A stretch of DNA of 64,000 bases. Source: Mitsuaria sp. PDC51. Its GTDB lineage: Bacteria; Pseudomonadota; Gammaproteobacteria; Burkholderiales; Burkholderiaceae_C. This document shows positions 24,232 to 38,566 of the stretch, piece after piece. The notes under the pieces are model-generated. The model made no database searches. It worked only from the letters and a program-made list of their open reading frames with translations, and was not told the DNA's origin. The position numbers were made by a program, and so were the translations under genes. The DNA lies in assembly GCF_900113225.1 (NCBI RefSeq), contig NZ_FOZE01000002.1, forward strand, positions 1,240,001 through 1,304,000, written 5' to 3'. Within the stretch, counting starts at the first letter, position 1. Each line of letters opens with the position of its first letter.

Positions 24232-24762
24232 ATGCGCGAGTGGACGAGCCTGGGCCCGCTGGGCACGGCAGCGGTGGCGGTGGCGGTGGTCGCAACGGTG
24301 GCGCTGGGCGGCTGCACGACGCTGCTCAAGGACCAGCGCCTGCAGCCCGGCGTCACGACCGGCGCCCAGGTGCAGCAGCTCTACGGCCCGCCGAGCCACG
24401 TCTGGCCCGAGGCCGAGGGCGGCCACACGCTGGAGTACGCCACCCAGCCCTTCGGCCGCACCTGCTACATGGTGCGGCTCGATGCGCAGGACCGCTTCGT
24501 GAGCGCGGTCGACGGCCTCTCGCCGGCGAGCCGCAACCGCATCGTGCCGGGCATGACGCCCGAGCAGGTGAACCGCATCCTCGGCCGCGAGCGCACCCGC
24601 GTGTTCTTCAAGCTCAGCGGCGAGGACGTCTGGGACTGGAACATCGAGCCCGAGATGAACGGCTACCTGCTGCGCTTCAACGTGCACTTCAAGAACGGCG
24701 TGGTGTTCCGCACCTCGCAGAGCGTGGTCTATCCGGACCGGCGGTTCTTCTGGGACGACTGA
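24232..24762 (+). CDS. Lipoprotein with SmpA/OmlA-like repeats
   Basis: A 176-residue lipoprotein (ALGGCTT lipobox around residue 28). Two short segments, LQPGVTTGAQVQQLYGPPS and IVPGMTPEQVNRILGRE, have the helix-turn pattern of the SmpA/OmlA/BamE fold, each followed by beta strands (LEYATQPFG; VWDWNIEP). It may be a two-copy BamE-like envelope lipoprotein. AGGAGAG upstream supports the ATG at 24232. It shares a short divergent region with a secreted orphan. Confidence 0.65.
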   Translation: MREWTSLGPLGTAAVAVAVVATVALGGCTTLLKDQRLQPGVTTGAQVQQLYGPPSHVWPEAEGGHTLEYATQPFGRTCYMVRLDAQDRFVSAVDGLSPASRNRIVPGMTPEQVNRILGRERTRVFFKLSGEDVWDWNIEPEMNGYLLRFNVHFKNGVVFRTSQSVVYPDRRFFWDD

Positions 24763-24908
24763 GGCGTCGGCGCTCGCGGTCTCCTCCCAAAGAGGGAACT
24801 CCACCCGTCGTCTGTGACGGATTCAATACAGCGCCCACACAGCCACAGGACTGACAAGCGCGGCGGCGCACCCGCTCACTACACTCCCCGCCCTGGAGGG
24901 AGAGAAGG

Positions 24909-26885
24909 ATGTCGAACCAATCCGTCGGCTTGGCGCCTCGCGCGCTGGCCATGGTCATCGACGGCGCGCTGATGCTCGCCGCGAGCACGCTGCTGATGTG
25001 GGCCGTCTATGGCGACCCGGTGTCCAAGTGGACCGACCTGCGTCCCGGCACGCTCGCCATCAACTGGCTGTTGCCGCTGATCGTCTGCGTGGTGTTCTGG
25101 AGCTGGCAGGGCGCCACGCCCGGCAAGCTGGTCGCCGGCATCAAGGTCGTTGACGCCCGCAGCGGCAAGCATCCCTCACCGCAGCAGGCCGCCCTGCGCT
25201 GGGCCGGGTACCTCGTATCCGCGATCCCGCTGTTCGCCGGTTTCCTCTGGGCCCGCGTCGACGCCGAGGGCCGCACCTGGCACGACCGCCTCTCCCGCAC
25301 CGCCGTCGAGCGCAGCCGCGAGGCGCCCGCCGACGGCGAAGGCCTGCTCATCGGCTACATCGCCAGCCACTGGCGCGGCGAGCAGAGCCTGGCCCAGAGC
25401 TTCTGGATCAACCACGTCCTGCTGACCTGGCCCGTCGCCGCCGGCGTGCAGGGCCTGGTCGCCTGGCTCGCGACCAAGAGCGAGGGCCTGCAGGGTGTCG
25501 CGATCGCGCTGCTGATCGCCTGGCCGCTGCTGATCGTCATCGAGGTCTGGAGCGCCGTCGGCACCTGGCGCTCGGTGCGCGGCTACGTCGACGCGGGCGG
25601 CTCCTACCTGATCTCCGGCCTGGCGCGACTGTCGCTGCTGGGCTCGTTCCTGCAGATCGCCTTCTCGCTCGCGCTGGGCGTGTTCTCCGAGTTCCCGGAG
25701 CTGTGGAAGCTCGCCCGCGGCATCGATCCGATCGGCAATGTGCGCCTGTCCGTCAGCGCCGACGGCCGCACCATGCAGTTCAATGGTCCGATCGGCGCCG
25801 GCGACGCGCATCGCCTGGGCACGCTGCTGGCGGCCTCGCCGGCGGTGCGGCTGCTCGAGGTCGCCTCGCCCGGCGGCCGCGTCACCGAGGCCGAACGCAT
25901 GGTCGAGCTGATCCGCCAACGCGGCGTCGGCACCCGCGCGATCGGCAACTGCGAAAGCGCCTGCACGCTGGTCTTCCTGGCCGGCAACAAGCGCCAGCTC
26001 ATGCCCGGCGCGCAGCTGGGCTTCCATCGCGCCAGCAGCGGCACCTTCAATCCGGCCTTCGATGAGATCGCCAATCAGGAACTCGCCCGCACCTACCGCC
26101 GCATGGAGCTGCCGGAGGACTTCATCGAGAAGACGCTCAGCACGCCGTCCAGACGCATGTGGTACCCCGCCGCCGAGGACCTGGTGCGCCATTCCCTGAT
26201 CCTGCCGCCGCCGCGCACGCTGGACGTGGCGCTGCCGGAAGGCGACAAGCCCGGCCAGTACGCGCCGCTGGTCGACTACGTCAACGCGCTGCGGGCGAGC
26301 GACGCGTGGTTCCGGCTCGACCAGCGCTTCCCGGGCCTGATCGACGACGCCGCCGGCCGCATGCGCAATGCTCACATGGCGTTGGCGGGATCGGAACACG
26401 CCGTCGCCGGCGCGCAGATCGCGGCCCAGGCGGCGCTCGCACCGAACGTGCGGGAGATGCTGCTGAACGGCTCGCGCGACCTGCGCCGGCGTTATCTGCA
26501 AGTGCTGCGCGCGCAGCTGACCGCGGCGCAGGCGCTGGGGGCGGACACCTGCCAGTCCTGGCTGTCGGGCTCGCCGGTGCCGCGCCGCCTGCTACCGGAG
26601 GAAGCCATGGCCCTTGAGGCGCGTTGGCTGACCGAGTCCGCCGCCGAGACTGCGCCGCTGCGCGCGCGTGCCCCGCAGGCGACGGCGCTGGAACTCGAGG
26701 TCGTGGCCCGGACCGTCGGCACCGCTGCCGCGGGCGCCTTCTCCAAGCTGTGGACGGACGGCGATGCCGGGCCCGCGCCCATCAGCTGCGAGCGCGCCAG
26801 CCTGGTACTCAACCAGCTGCAGCGCAGCACGGCGGTCGCGCCGCGCGAACTGGCGGAACGCGTGGTCTTCCAGAACGTGCGCTGA
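24909..26885 (+). CDS. RDD-domain membrane protein fused to a ClpP-like periplasmic-type domain
   Basis: A 658-residue fusion. Residues 1-140 are an RDD domain (APRALAMVIDGALML with the Arg-Asp-Asp style charges, GATPGKLVAGIKVVD). Residues 150-280 carry further hydrophobic helices. Residues 280-430 resemble ClpP/crotonase-fold proteins of the COG3904 type: VRLLEVASPGGRVTEAERMV and then NCESACTLVFLAG, where the serine after Glu is the expected nucleophile, and LGFHRASS supplies a histidine. The C-terminal 200 residues are Ala-rich helices of unknown role. RDD proteins are membrane carriers or adaptors; the fusion to a protease-like fold suggests a membrane protease or an inactive relative. It stands alone. 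The stop is followed by a terminator. Confidence 0.7.
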   Translation: MSNQSVGLAPRALAMVIDGALMLAASTLLMWAVYGDPVSKWTDLRPGTLAINWLLPLIVCVVFWSWQGATPGKLVAGIKVVDARSGKHPSPQQAALRWAGYLVSAIPLFAGFLWARVDAEGRTWHDRLSRTAVERSREAPADGEGLLIGYIASHWRGEQSLAQSFWINHVLLTWPVAAGVQGLVAWLATKSEGLQGVAIALLIAWPLLIVIEVWSAVGTWRSVRGYVDAGGSYLISGLARLSLLGSFLQIAFSLALGVFSEFPELWKLARGIDPIGNVRLSVSADGRTMQFNGPIGAGDAHRLGTLLAASPAVRLLEVASPGGRVTEAERMVELIRQRGVGTRAIGNCESACTLVFLAGNKRQLMPGAQLGFHRASSGTFNPAFDEIANQELARTYRRMELPEDFIEKTLSTPSRRMWYPAAEDLVRHSLILPPPRTLDVALPEGDKPGQYAPLVDYVNALRASDAWFRLDQRFPGLIDDAAGRMRNAHMALAGSEHAVAGAQIAAQAALAPNVREMLLNGSRDLRRRYLQVLRAQLTAAQALGADTCQSWLSGSPVPRRLLPEEAMALEARWLTESAAETAPLRARAPQATALELEVVARTVGTAAAGAFSKLWTDGDAGPAPISCERASLVLNQLQRSTAVAPRELAERVVFQNVR

Positions 26886-26940
26886 CCCAACCGGGCGAGG
26901 CGGTCGGGGCGAGCCTCGCCATCACCGAGCTCTCACCAAC

Positions 26941-26970
26941 GAGAAGGCCCTCCAGCGGAGGGCCTTTTCA
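26941..26970. terminator. Bidirectional terminator between the RDD-ClpP gene and the TerB-like gene
   Basis: GAGAAGGCCCTCC and GGAGGGCCTTTTC form a strong stem with a short AGC loop, followed by T-rich sequence on the plus strand and T's on the minus strand. Confidence 0.75.
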
Positions 26971-27012
26971 TTTCGGGCAGGCGACGCGGCCGGCGCCTCG
27001 GGCGATGCGGAT

Positions 27013-27489
27013 TCAGTCCTCGTCGCCGATTCCGGCGGCCGCCTTCGCCCGCATGCGCGCATGGACGTAGGCGCCTTGCGGGATGTGCAGCAGGTCGGCG
27101 ATGCGCCACATCGTGTGGCGCTCGATGTCGCCGAGTCGGCCGTCGGCATAGGCCACGCCCCACATCAGCTCGAGCAGGCGCAGCTTCTGCGGCATCTCCC
27201 AGCGCTCGTCGATCGGCGAGGTGAAGGCGAACAGGTCGGAGGCCGTGCGCGCGGTGCGCTCGGCTTGCGCGGTCAGCGCATCGGCCTCGTCGTCGGAGAT
27301 GGCGAACAGGGCGGTGAGGGCACGGTGGACCGCGGCGCGCTCGACGCCGGAGAAGTCGGCGTCCGCGCGCATGACTTCGACCAGCAGCACCGCCGCCGCG
27401 AGCGGCAGCGACGGCGTGCCGCCCCGCGAGCGGCCGAACGCGTCATCCGGCGCCAGCGTGTCGAAGAGGTCGATCAGCGACTTGAACAT
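27013..27489 (-). CDS. TerB-like (tellurite-resistance TerB fold) protein
   Basis: A 158-residue all-helical cytoplasmic protein. LPLAAAVLLVEVMRADADFSG, ERAAVHRALTALFAISDDEA and LRLLELMWGVAYADGRLGDIE show the two DxDxxxxxE-like acidic motifs of the TerB fold, which bind metal in TerB. There is no ter operon nearby, so tellurite resistance itself is unlikely. Stand-alone TerB-like genes are common in Proteobacteria and their role is unknown. Confidence 0.75.
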   Translation of the reverse strand: MFKSLIDLFDTLAPDDAFGRSRGGTPSLPLAAAVLLVEVMRADADFSGVERAAVHRALTALFAISDDEADALTAQAERTARTASDLFAFTSPIDERWEMPQKLRLLELMWGVAYADGRLGDIERHTMWRIADLLHIPQGAYVHARMRAKAAAGIGDED

Positions 27490-27542
27490 GGGCCCATGGT
27501 GGCATGGGCGTCGGCGCGGGGCTTACGCCGTGCTTAAGTCGC

Positions 27543-27700
27543 TGGCCCTCACCCCGGCCCTCTCCCGCAAGCGGGAGAGGGAGTTCATTCGTGCGCCGGC
27601 CTGCTTGTCGCGCCCTACCGCTTGCGGGAGAGGGAGTTCATCCGCGCGCCGGCCTGCTTGTCACCCTCTCCCGCTTGCTGCGGGAGAGGGAGGGTGAGGG
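27543..27700. repeat. Palindromic intergenic repeat cluster
   Basis: The block opens with GGCCCTCACCCC and CCCTCTCCCGC, and closes with GCGGGAGAGGG and GGGTGAGGGCC, so the whole can pair as one long hairpin. Between them, the unit GGGAGAGGGAGTTCATTCG plus GCGCCGGCCTGCTTGTC occurs twice with minor changes (near 27573 and 27625). It looks like an intergenic REP-type element with an internal duplication, at the end of the glp operon. Confidence 0.7.
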
Positions 27701-27738
27701 CCAAGCGGCCGACGCCATGCGCGGTTGCGCGGTTGCGC

Positions 27739-29475
<1,737 letters not shown>

Positions 29476-29571
29476 GCTTGTCTCCTGTGTCTGTCGAATC
29501 TCCCCCTCTTGAGGACGAATCGCGGCTCCGGGGGAAGAGGAAGCCGAATTCCTTGAAGCTTCAATGAAGTG

Positions 29572-29880
29572 TCAGCCCTTGCGCAGGATCAGGCCCAGCA
29601 CCAGCATCGACAGGACGAAGCTGATCCACACGCTGGGCTCGGCCTCGAGCTTGAACCACTCGGCCATCTTCGCGCCCAGGCCGACGAAGGCCAGGTTGAT
29701 GTACGCCGCCGTCAGCAGGCCGATGAACAGCCGGTCTCCGCGCGTCGTGCGCATCGGTAGCCAGCCCTTGCGCAGCGTCGTCGGCGACTTGATCTCCCAC
29801 ACCGTCATCCCGATCAGCATCAGCACCACGCAGCTGAAGAAGATCGCGACCGGCGTCGTCCACACCATCCAATCAAACAT
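29572..29880 (-). CDS. glpU: Small membrane protein GlpU (DUF2160)
   Basis: A 102-residue protein with three hydrophobic helices (VAIFFSCVVLMLIGMTVW, LFIGLLTAAYINLAFVGLG, VWISFVLSMLVLGLIL). It matches the DUF2160 small protein located between permease and binding-protein genes in rhizobial glycerol ABC operons. Its role in transport is not known. GGGAGGT lies just upstream of the start. Confidence 0.85.
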   Translation of the reverse strand: MFDWMVWTTPVAIFFSCVVLMLIGMTVWEIKSPTTLRKGWLPMRTTRGDRLFIGLLTAAYINLAFVGLGAKMAEWFKLEAEPSVWISFVLSMLVLGLILRKG

Positions 29881-29892
29881 CGCGGACCTCCC

Positions 29893-30697
29893 TTACACCC
29901 GGCCCATCGCGAAACCCTTCGCGATGTAGTGGCGGACGAACCAGATGACGATGGCGCCCGGCACGATGGTCAGCGTGCCCGCGGCCGCGAGCGTCGACCA
30001 GTCCATGCCGGAAGCGCTCACCGTGCGCGTCATCGTCGCGACGATGGGCTTGGCGTCGACGCTGGTCAGCGTGCGCGCCAGCAGCAGTTCCACCCACGAG
30101 AACATGAAGCAGAAGAACGCCGCCACGCCCACGCCCGCCTTGATCAGCGGCAGGAACACCGTCAGGAAGAAGCGCGGGAAGCTGTAGCCGTCGATGTAGG
30201 CGGTCTCGTCGATCTCGCGCGGGATGCCGCTCATGAAGCCTTCCAGGATCCACACCGCCAGCGGCACGTTGAACAGCAGGTGCGCCAGCGCCACCGCCAG
30301 GTGAGTGTCCATCAGGCCCAGCGTCGTGTAGAGCTGGAAGAACGGCAGCAGGAACACCGCCGGCGGCGTCATCCGGTTGGTCAGCAGCCAGAAGAAGACA
30401 TGCTTGTCGCCGAGGAAGGAGTAGCGGCTGAAGGCGTAGGCCGCCGGCAGCGCCACGCTGATCGAGATCACCGTGTTGATCGCCACGTAGATCAGGCTGT
30501 TGATGTAGCCGCTGTACCAGGACGGATCGGTGAAGATCGTCCGGTAGCTGGCCAGCGAGAAGTGCTGCGGCCACAGGCTGAAGCTGGAGAGGATCTCCTC
30601 GTTCGTCTTGAAGCTCATGTTGACCATCCAGTAGATGGGCAGCAGCGCGAAGAGCAGGTAGGCGATCAGGAAGATCGTGCGCTTGCGGAATCGGCGT

Positions 30698-30705
<8 letters not shown>
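29893..30705 (-). CDS. glpQ: Glycerol ABC transporter permease GlpQ
   Basis: A 270-residue inner-membrane permease with six helices. The ATPase-docking EAA-type loop reads DETAYIDGYSFPRFFLTVFL. It overlaps glpP by 8 bp, and its partner permease is the larger GlpP. Paired with GlpP it forms the channel for glycerol. Confidence 0.9.
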
Positions 30706-32729
<2,024 letters not shown>

Positions 32730-32730
<1 letters not shown>

Positions 32731-33809
32731 CAGCGGCCTCCCCGGCGCTCGGGCGCCCGTGTCAGCAGGCCAGCCGCGTCGAAGACGTGGACATGCGCCG
32801 CGTTGAGGTACAGCGTCAGCGGTGCGCCGAGCTCGAAGTCGTGCACGCCGGTCAGCTGGGCGACGAGCTCGCCGATCTCGGTGCGCGCATGGACGAAGGT
32901 GTCGGAGCCGGAGATCTCGGCGAGCTCGACCTCGCCCTTGATCGCGAGGTCGCCGGGCTGCGCGGTGACGCGCAGCGCATTGGCGCGCACGCCGACGGTG
33001 ACGCCGCCCTGCCCCGGCAGCGCGAGCTCGACGCCCGGCCGCAGCTGCAGCCGGTCGCCCAGGCCCTGCGCGATCACCAGGTTCATCGGTGGATCGCTGA
33101 AGGCGCGCGCGACGCGCAGCGACGCCGGACGGTGGAAGACCTCGGCGGTCGGGCCGTACTGCAGCAGCTCGCCAGCGTCCATCACCGCGGTGTAGCCGCC
33201 GAGCTGGAGCGCCTCGGCCGGCTCGGTGGTCGCGTAGACCACGGTCGACTCGCCGGCGGCGAAGAGCTGGCCGAGCTCCTCGCGCAGTTCCTCGCGCAGC
33301 TTGTAGTCCAGGTTCACCAGCGGCTCGTCCAGCAGCATCAGCGGCGCCTGCTTGGCCAGCGCCCGTGCCAGCGCGACGCGCTGCTGCTGGCCGCCGGAGA
33401 GCTGCGCGGGCAGCTTGTCCAGATGCATCTCGATGTGCAGCTTGGTGGCGAGCTCGTCCACGCGGCGGCGGATCGCGTCGCGATCGAGCTGGCCGCGCGA
33501 AGGGCGCAAACGGAGCGGCGAGGCGATGTTGTCCCGCACCGTCATCGACGGGTAGTTGATGAACTGCTGGTAGACCATCGCCACGTCGCGCTTGCGCACC
33601 GGCCAGCCGGTGACGTCGGTGCCATCGACCATGACGGTGCCCTCGCTGGGCCGGTCCAGGCCCGCCATCAGCCGCATCAGCGTGGTCTTGCCGGCCTGCG
33701 TCGCGCCCAGCAGCACGGTGACCGCGTTCGGCACCAGCCGCAGGTCCATCGGATACAGGTGCTGCTGCGCGCCGACCTTGTGGCTCACGCCCTGCAGGCT
33801 CAGCTCCAT
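32730..33809 (-). CDS. glpS: Glycerol ABC transporter ATP-binding protein GlpS
   Basis: A 359-residue ATPase. Walker A is LLGATQAGKTTLMR, the signature LSGGQQQRVALAR is canonical, and Walker B is LMLLDEPLVNLDYK. The H-loop position reads YATTEPAEAL, so the switch histidine is replaced by threonine (T195). The C-terminal part resembles the MalK/UgpC OB fold. It follows glpD by about 180 bp, in which I see no gene; an internal promoter is possible. Confidence 0.85.
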
Positions 33810-33988
33810 GAGCTCGGCTCCATCGTTGTCTCTCTGTGCATGTCGTTGTCGTTTCGTCGCGCCTCGCGGCGTTTCCCGGCGCTGGCGGGCGCCGGTCGGC
33901 GCGCCGTTGCGCTTTATGGCGCGGGTGGCTCCCGTTGTCGCTCCCCGCGAACCCGCAGTCCCGACGGGCCACGGGGCGCGGGGTCAGG

Positions 33989-35638
33989 TCATGCGGCGGC
34001 GGCCGGCGGCTTGGCCCAGAGGTGCTCGCGCTCGGCGAACCACTGGACCACCGCCATCCGCTGCGCCTCGGTGTAATGCAGTCCCAGCTTGGAGCGCCGC
34101 CACAGCACGTCGTCCGCCGCGCGCGCCCATTCCTCGCGGACCAGGTATTCGAGTTCCGCCTGGTGCAGGCCCGGGGCAATCTCCGGGCCGAGGTCCTCCA
34201 GTCGCTCCGCGCCGCCGAGCACCCGGCCGACGCGCGCGCCATACGCCCGCGCCAGGCGCCGCGCCAGCGACGGCGGCAGCCACGGGTGGCGCTGGCCGAT
34301 CGCGGCCAGCAGGCGCTGGAAATCGGTGTCGGGCCGCTGCGGCGCGCCGATCCAGTCGCGCAGGTCGCCGCCGGGCAGGTGCGCATGTTCGGTCCAGGCG
34401 CGGCGCCGGTCGCCCAGCAGCGCGCCGATCAGGTCGGCGGCATCCTCGGCCAGCTTGCGGAAGGTGGTGATCTTGCCGCCCCACACGCTCAGCAGCGGCG
34501 CGCCGCCGTCGGCGTGGGTCTCCAGCAGGTAGTCGCGCGTGACCGCCGACGGGTCGCCGGAGGCGTCGTCCAGCAGCGGCCGCACGCCGGCGTAGGTCCA
34601 GACCACGTCCGCGGCGCTGACCGGCTCGCGGAAGTAGCGGCTGGCCTGCTCGCAGAGGTAGGCGATCTCGCGCTCCTCGATGCGCGCCTTGCCGAAACCC
34701 GCCAGCGCATCGGGTGCGAGCTCCACGTCGGTCGTGCCGATCAGGGTGAAGTCGTCCTCGTAGGGGATGGCGAAGATGATGCGCTTGTCGGGGTTCTGGA
34801 AGATGTAGGCGTGGTCGTGGGTGAAGCGCTTGCGCACGATGATGTGGCTGCCCTTGACCAGGCGCAGGCTCTTGGTGGCGAGTGCCTCGCCGCGCGCCGG
34901 CGTGGCGACCTCGCGCAGGAAGCCCTCCGCCCACGGCCCGGCCGCGTTGACCAGCGCGCGGGCGCGCACGGTGCGTTCGCCGTCGGCGCAGCGCAGGGTC
35001 ACGATCCAGTGGTCGGCGTGCCGCCGCGCCGCGGTGACCGTCGTGCGGGTATGCAGCACCGCGCCATGCTCGCGCGCGTCCAGCGCGTTCAGCAGCACCA
35101 GGCGGGCGTCGTCGACCCAGCCGTCGGAATAGACGAAGCCCTTCGTGTACGTGGCCTTGAGCGGCTCGCCGTAGGGCGAGCGGCGCAGGTCGACGCCGGT
35201 GGAACCGGGCAGCACCTCGCGGCGCGCCAGGTGGTCGTACAGGAACAGGCCGATGCGGATCATCCAGGCCGGCCGCATCGCGGCGTCGTGCGGCATCACG
35301 AAGCGCAGCGGCCACATGATGTGCGGCGCGCTGCGCAGCAGCACCTCGCGCTCCTGCAGCGCCTTGCGCACCAGCGAGAACTCGTAGTACTCGAGGTAGC
35401 GCAGGCCGCCGTGGATCAGCTTGGTCGACGACGAGGAGGTGTGGGCCGCGAAGTCCGAGGCTTCCGCCAGCACCACCTTCCAGCCCCGGCCGGCCAGGTC
35501 CCGCGCGATGCCCGCGCCATTGATGCCGCCGCCGACGACGAACACGTCGCAGACGTTCGACGCGCTCGGCGCGCCCGGCGCGGCGGGGGCTCCGGGTTCG
35601 GTCGTCGTGGGGCTGGCGGTCATCGGGGCGGGATTCAA
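33989..35638 (-). CDS. glpD: Aerobic glycerol-3-phosphate dehydrogenase
   Basis: A 549-residue membrane-associated flavoenzyme that oxidises glycerol 3-phosphate to DHAP and passes electrons to quinone. The FAD dinucleotide fold is VFVVGGGINGAGIARDL near the N-terminus, followed by SSSTKLIHGGLRYLEYYEF, a hallmark of GlpD. I place the start at TTG 35638 because AGGAGA lies 5-6 nt upstream; ATG 35623 (MTASPTTTEPG) is the alternative, and the frame remains open to 35749 without support. It is first in the glycerol transport operon and divergent from glpR. Confidence 0.9.
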   Translation of the reverse strand: MNPAPMTASPTTTEPGAPAAPGAPSASNVCDVFVVGGGINGAGIARDLAGRGWKVVLAEASDFAAHTSSSSTKLIHGGLRYLEYYEFSLVRKALQEREVLLRSAPHIMWPLRFVMPHDAAMRPAWMIRIGLFLYDHLARREVLPGSTGVDLRRSPYGEPLKATYTKGFVYSDGWVDDARLVLLNALDAREHGAVLHTRTTVTAARRHADHWIVTLRCADGERTVRARALVNAAGPWAEGFLREVATPARGEALATKSLRLVKGSHIIVRKRFTHDHAYIFQNPDKRIIFAIPYEDDFTLIGTTDVELAPDALAGFGKARIEEREIAYLCEQASRYFREPVSAADVVWTYAGVRPLLDDASGDPSAVTRDYLLETHADGGAPLLSVWGGKITTFRKLAEDAADLIGALLGDRRRAWTEHAHLPGGDLRDWIGAPQRPDTDFQRLLAAIGQRHPWLPPSLARRLARAYGARVGRVLGGAERLEDLGPEIAPGLHQAELEYLVREEWARAADDVLWRRSKLGLHYTEAQRMAVVQWFAEREHLWAKPPAAAA

Positions 35639-35797
35639 GCGGGTCTCCTGGGGAACGAATCGACGCGACGGCGGTTCGAAGGCCCTTGCGAAGTTCGCAA
35701 TTCTGTTCTTCTTTTTTCTTTTTAGCGCGAATATGCGCGTTTCAGGCAAGGGTTTACCCGATCATTTGTTCGTTTTGGTTCCTTTAGCCTGCGCGCC
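35639..35797. promoter_or_regulatory. Divergent control region between glpD and glpR
   Basis: An AT-rich island (runs of T around 35701-35723) in an otherwise GC-rich window, as expected for promoters of both transcripts. TTTGTTCGTT at 35765-35774 agrees at 9 of 10 positions with the E. coli GlpR half-site WATKYTCGWW, close to the glpR start. GCGCGAATATGCGCG around 35725-35739 is a partial dyad. Promoter boxes are not certain. Confidence 0.5.
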
Positions 35798-36562
35798 ATG
35801 AATCCCAACCCGCGTCAGAACGACCTGCTGCAAGAGGTGCGCGCCAATGGATCGGTGAGCGTCGAGGCGCTGGCCGAGAAATTCGGCGTCACCCTGCAGA
35901 CCGTGCGCCGCGACGTGCAGCGCCTGGCCGAGGCCGGCCTGGTGCAGCGCTTCCACGGCGGCGTGCGCGTGCCCTCGTCGACCACCGAGAACATCGCCTA
36001 CCGCCAGCGCCAGGCAATGCAGGCCGATGGCAAGGCCCGCATCGCGCGCGCCATCGCGGCGCGCATCCCGGCCGGCTGTTCGCTGATCCTGAACCTGGGC
36101 ACGACGACCGAGGCGGTGGCGCATGCGCTGCTGCGCCACAAGGGCCTGCGGGTCATCACGAACAACCTCAACGTGGCGATGATCCTGAGCGACAACCCGG
36201 ACTGCGAGCTCGTCATGGTGGGCGGCTCGGTGCGTCATCGCGACCGCGGCATCGTCGGCGAGGCGGCGGTCGACTTCATCCGCCAGTTCAAGGTGGACAT
36301 CGGGCTGATCGGCATCTCGGGCATCGAGTCCGACGGCAGCCTGCGCGACTTCGACTACCGCGAGGTGATGGTGGCGCGGACCATCGTCGAGCATTCGCGC
36401 GAGGTGTGGGTGGCGGCCGACGCGACGAAATTCAACCGCCCGGCGATGGCCGAGGTGGCGCGGCTGCCGCAGATCGACGCGCTCTTCACCGACGAGCCAC
36501 CGCCCGAGCCCTTCCCGGCGCTGATGAGCGACGCCGGCGTGGAACTGGTGGTCGCGCCGTAG
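35798..36562 (+). CDS. glpR: DeoR-family repressor of glycerol genes
   Basis: A 254-residue DeoR/GlpR-type regulator. The N-terminal HTH is [20 protein letters not shown], and the C-terminal sugar-phosphate-sensing domain includes [14 protein letters not shown] and [20 protein letters not shown]. It should repress the divergent glpD-STPQUV operon and perhaps its own operon with glpK, using glycerol 3-phosphate as inducer by family knowledge. Position between the two transcripts supports this. Confidence 0.9.
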   Translation: MNPNPRQNDLLQEVRANGSVSVEALAEKFGVTLQTVRRDVQRLAEAGLVQRFHGGVRVPSSTTENIAYRQRQAMQADGKARIARAIAARIPAGCSLILNLGTTTEAVAHALLRHKGLRVITNNLNVAMILSDNPDCELVMVGGSVRHRDRGIVGEAAVDFIRQFKVDIGLIGISGIESDGSLRDFDYREVMVARTIVEHSREVWVAADATKFNRPAMAEVARLPQIDALFTDEPPPEPFPALMSDAGVELVVAP

Positions 36563-36630
36563 CATCGTGGCGGGCGTCCGCCGCTGCGCCATTCAAGCGC
36601 CGTTCAAGCACACGACCAGCGAGACAAGTC

Positions 36631-38124
<1,494 letters not shown>

Positions 38125-38178
38125 ACCGTCGCGGGGCGCCCCTTTCGCGGGCCCCCGTCCGAGGGGCCGGCGCTCCCT

Positions 38179-38198
38179 CCTCAATGACTGATTTGAGG
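38179..38198. promoter_or_regulatory. Inverted repeat CCTCAA-N8-TTGAGG upstream of vapB-like gene
   Basis: A 6-bp perfect dyad 68 bp before the antitoxin ATG. Antitoxins of this class autorepress through such sites, so it is a candidate operator. It could also be part of a glpK terminator region. Confidence 0.4.
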
Positions 38199-38266
38199 AA
38201 GTGCGGCTCGGGATCGGCATGCCTAGAGTGGCGGGCTTCTTTCGTTGAAACGACAAGGAGTCATCC

Positions 38267-38566
38267 ATGGCCTCTCATTGCGTACGGAGCATCGGACCGG
38301 TCGCCACGATCGGCGAAGGCCTCCAGATCACCCTTCCGCAAGGCGTGCTGGACGCCCTTCGCATCGGCCCGGGCGACCAGGTGGAGTTCTTCCACGTCGC
38401 TCCGGACGAATTCCTTTTCTACGTGGCCACGCGGCCCTTGCCGATCGCAGGAATCGTTCCCACGCGCGTGCGTCGCCCCGTGACGATCGACGAGATGAAT
38501 CACACCTTCGCCTCCATGGAGCGCCAGCGCCGTAAAAGCGCCAAGCGCAAGGAGAAGCGCAAGTGA
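38267..38566 (+). CDS. AbrB/MazE-like antitoxin of a VapBC-type pair
   Basis: A 99-residue protein. Its N-terminal half is an AbrB-type DNA-binding fold (TIGEGLQITLPQGVLDALRIGPGDQVEFF), and its C-terminus is highly basic (RRKSAKRKEKRK) with a toxin-binding helix before it. AAGGAG upstream supports the start. Its stop overlaps the toxin ATG. It should neutralise the PIN toxin and repress the operon. Confidence 0.8.
   Translation: MASHCVRSIGPVATIGEGLQITLPQGVLDALRIGPGDQVEFFHVAPDEFLFYVATRPLPIAGIVPTRVRRPVTIDEMNHTFASMERQRRKSAKRKEKRK

Noticed and set aside
27013-27489. Tellurite-resistance operon
   Set aside because: Only a lone TerB-like gene is present; no terZADCEF genes are near.
27543-27700. 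CRISPR array
   Set aside because: Only two copies of the internal unit, arms are palindromic over the whole element, and there are no cas genes.
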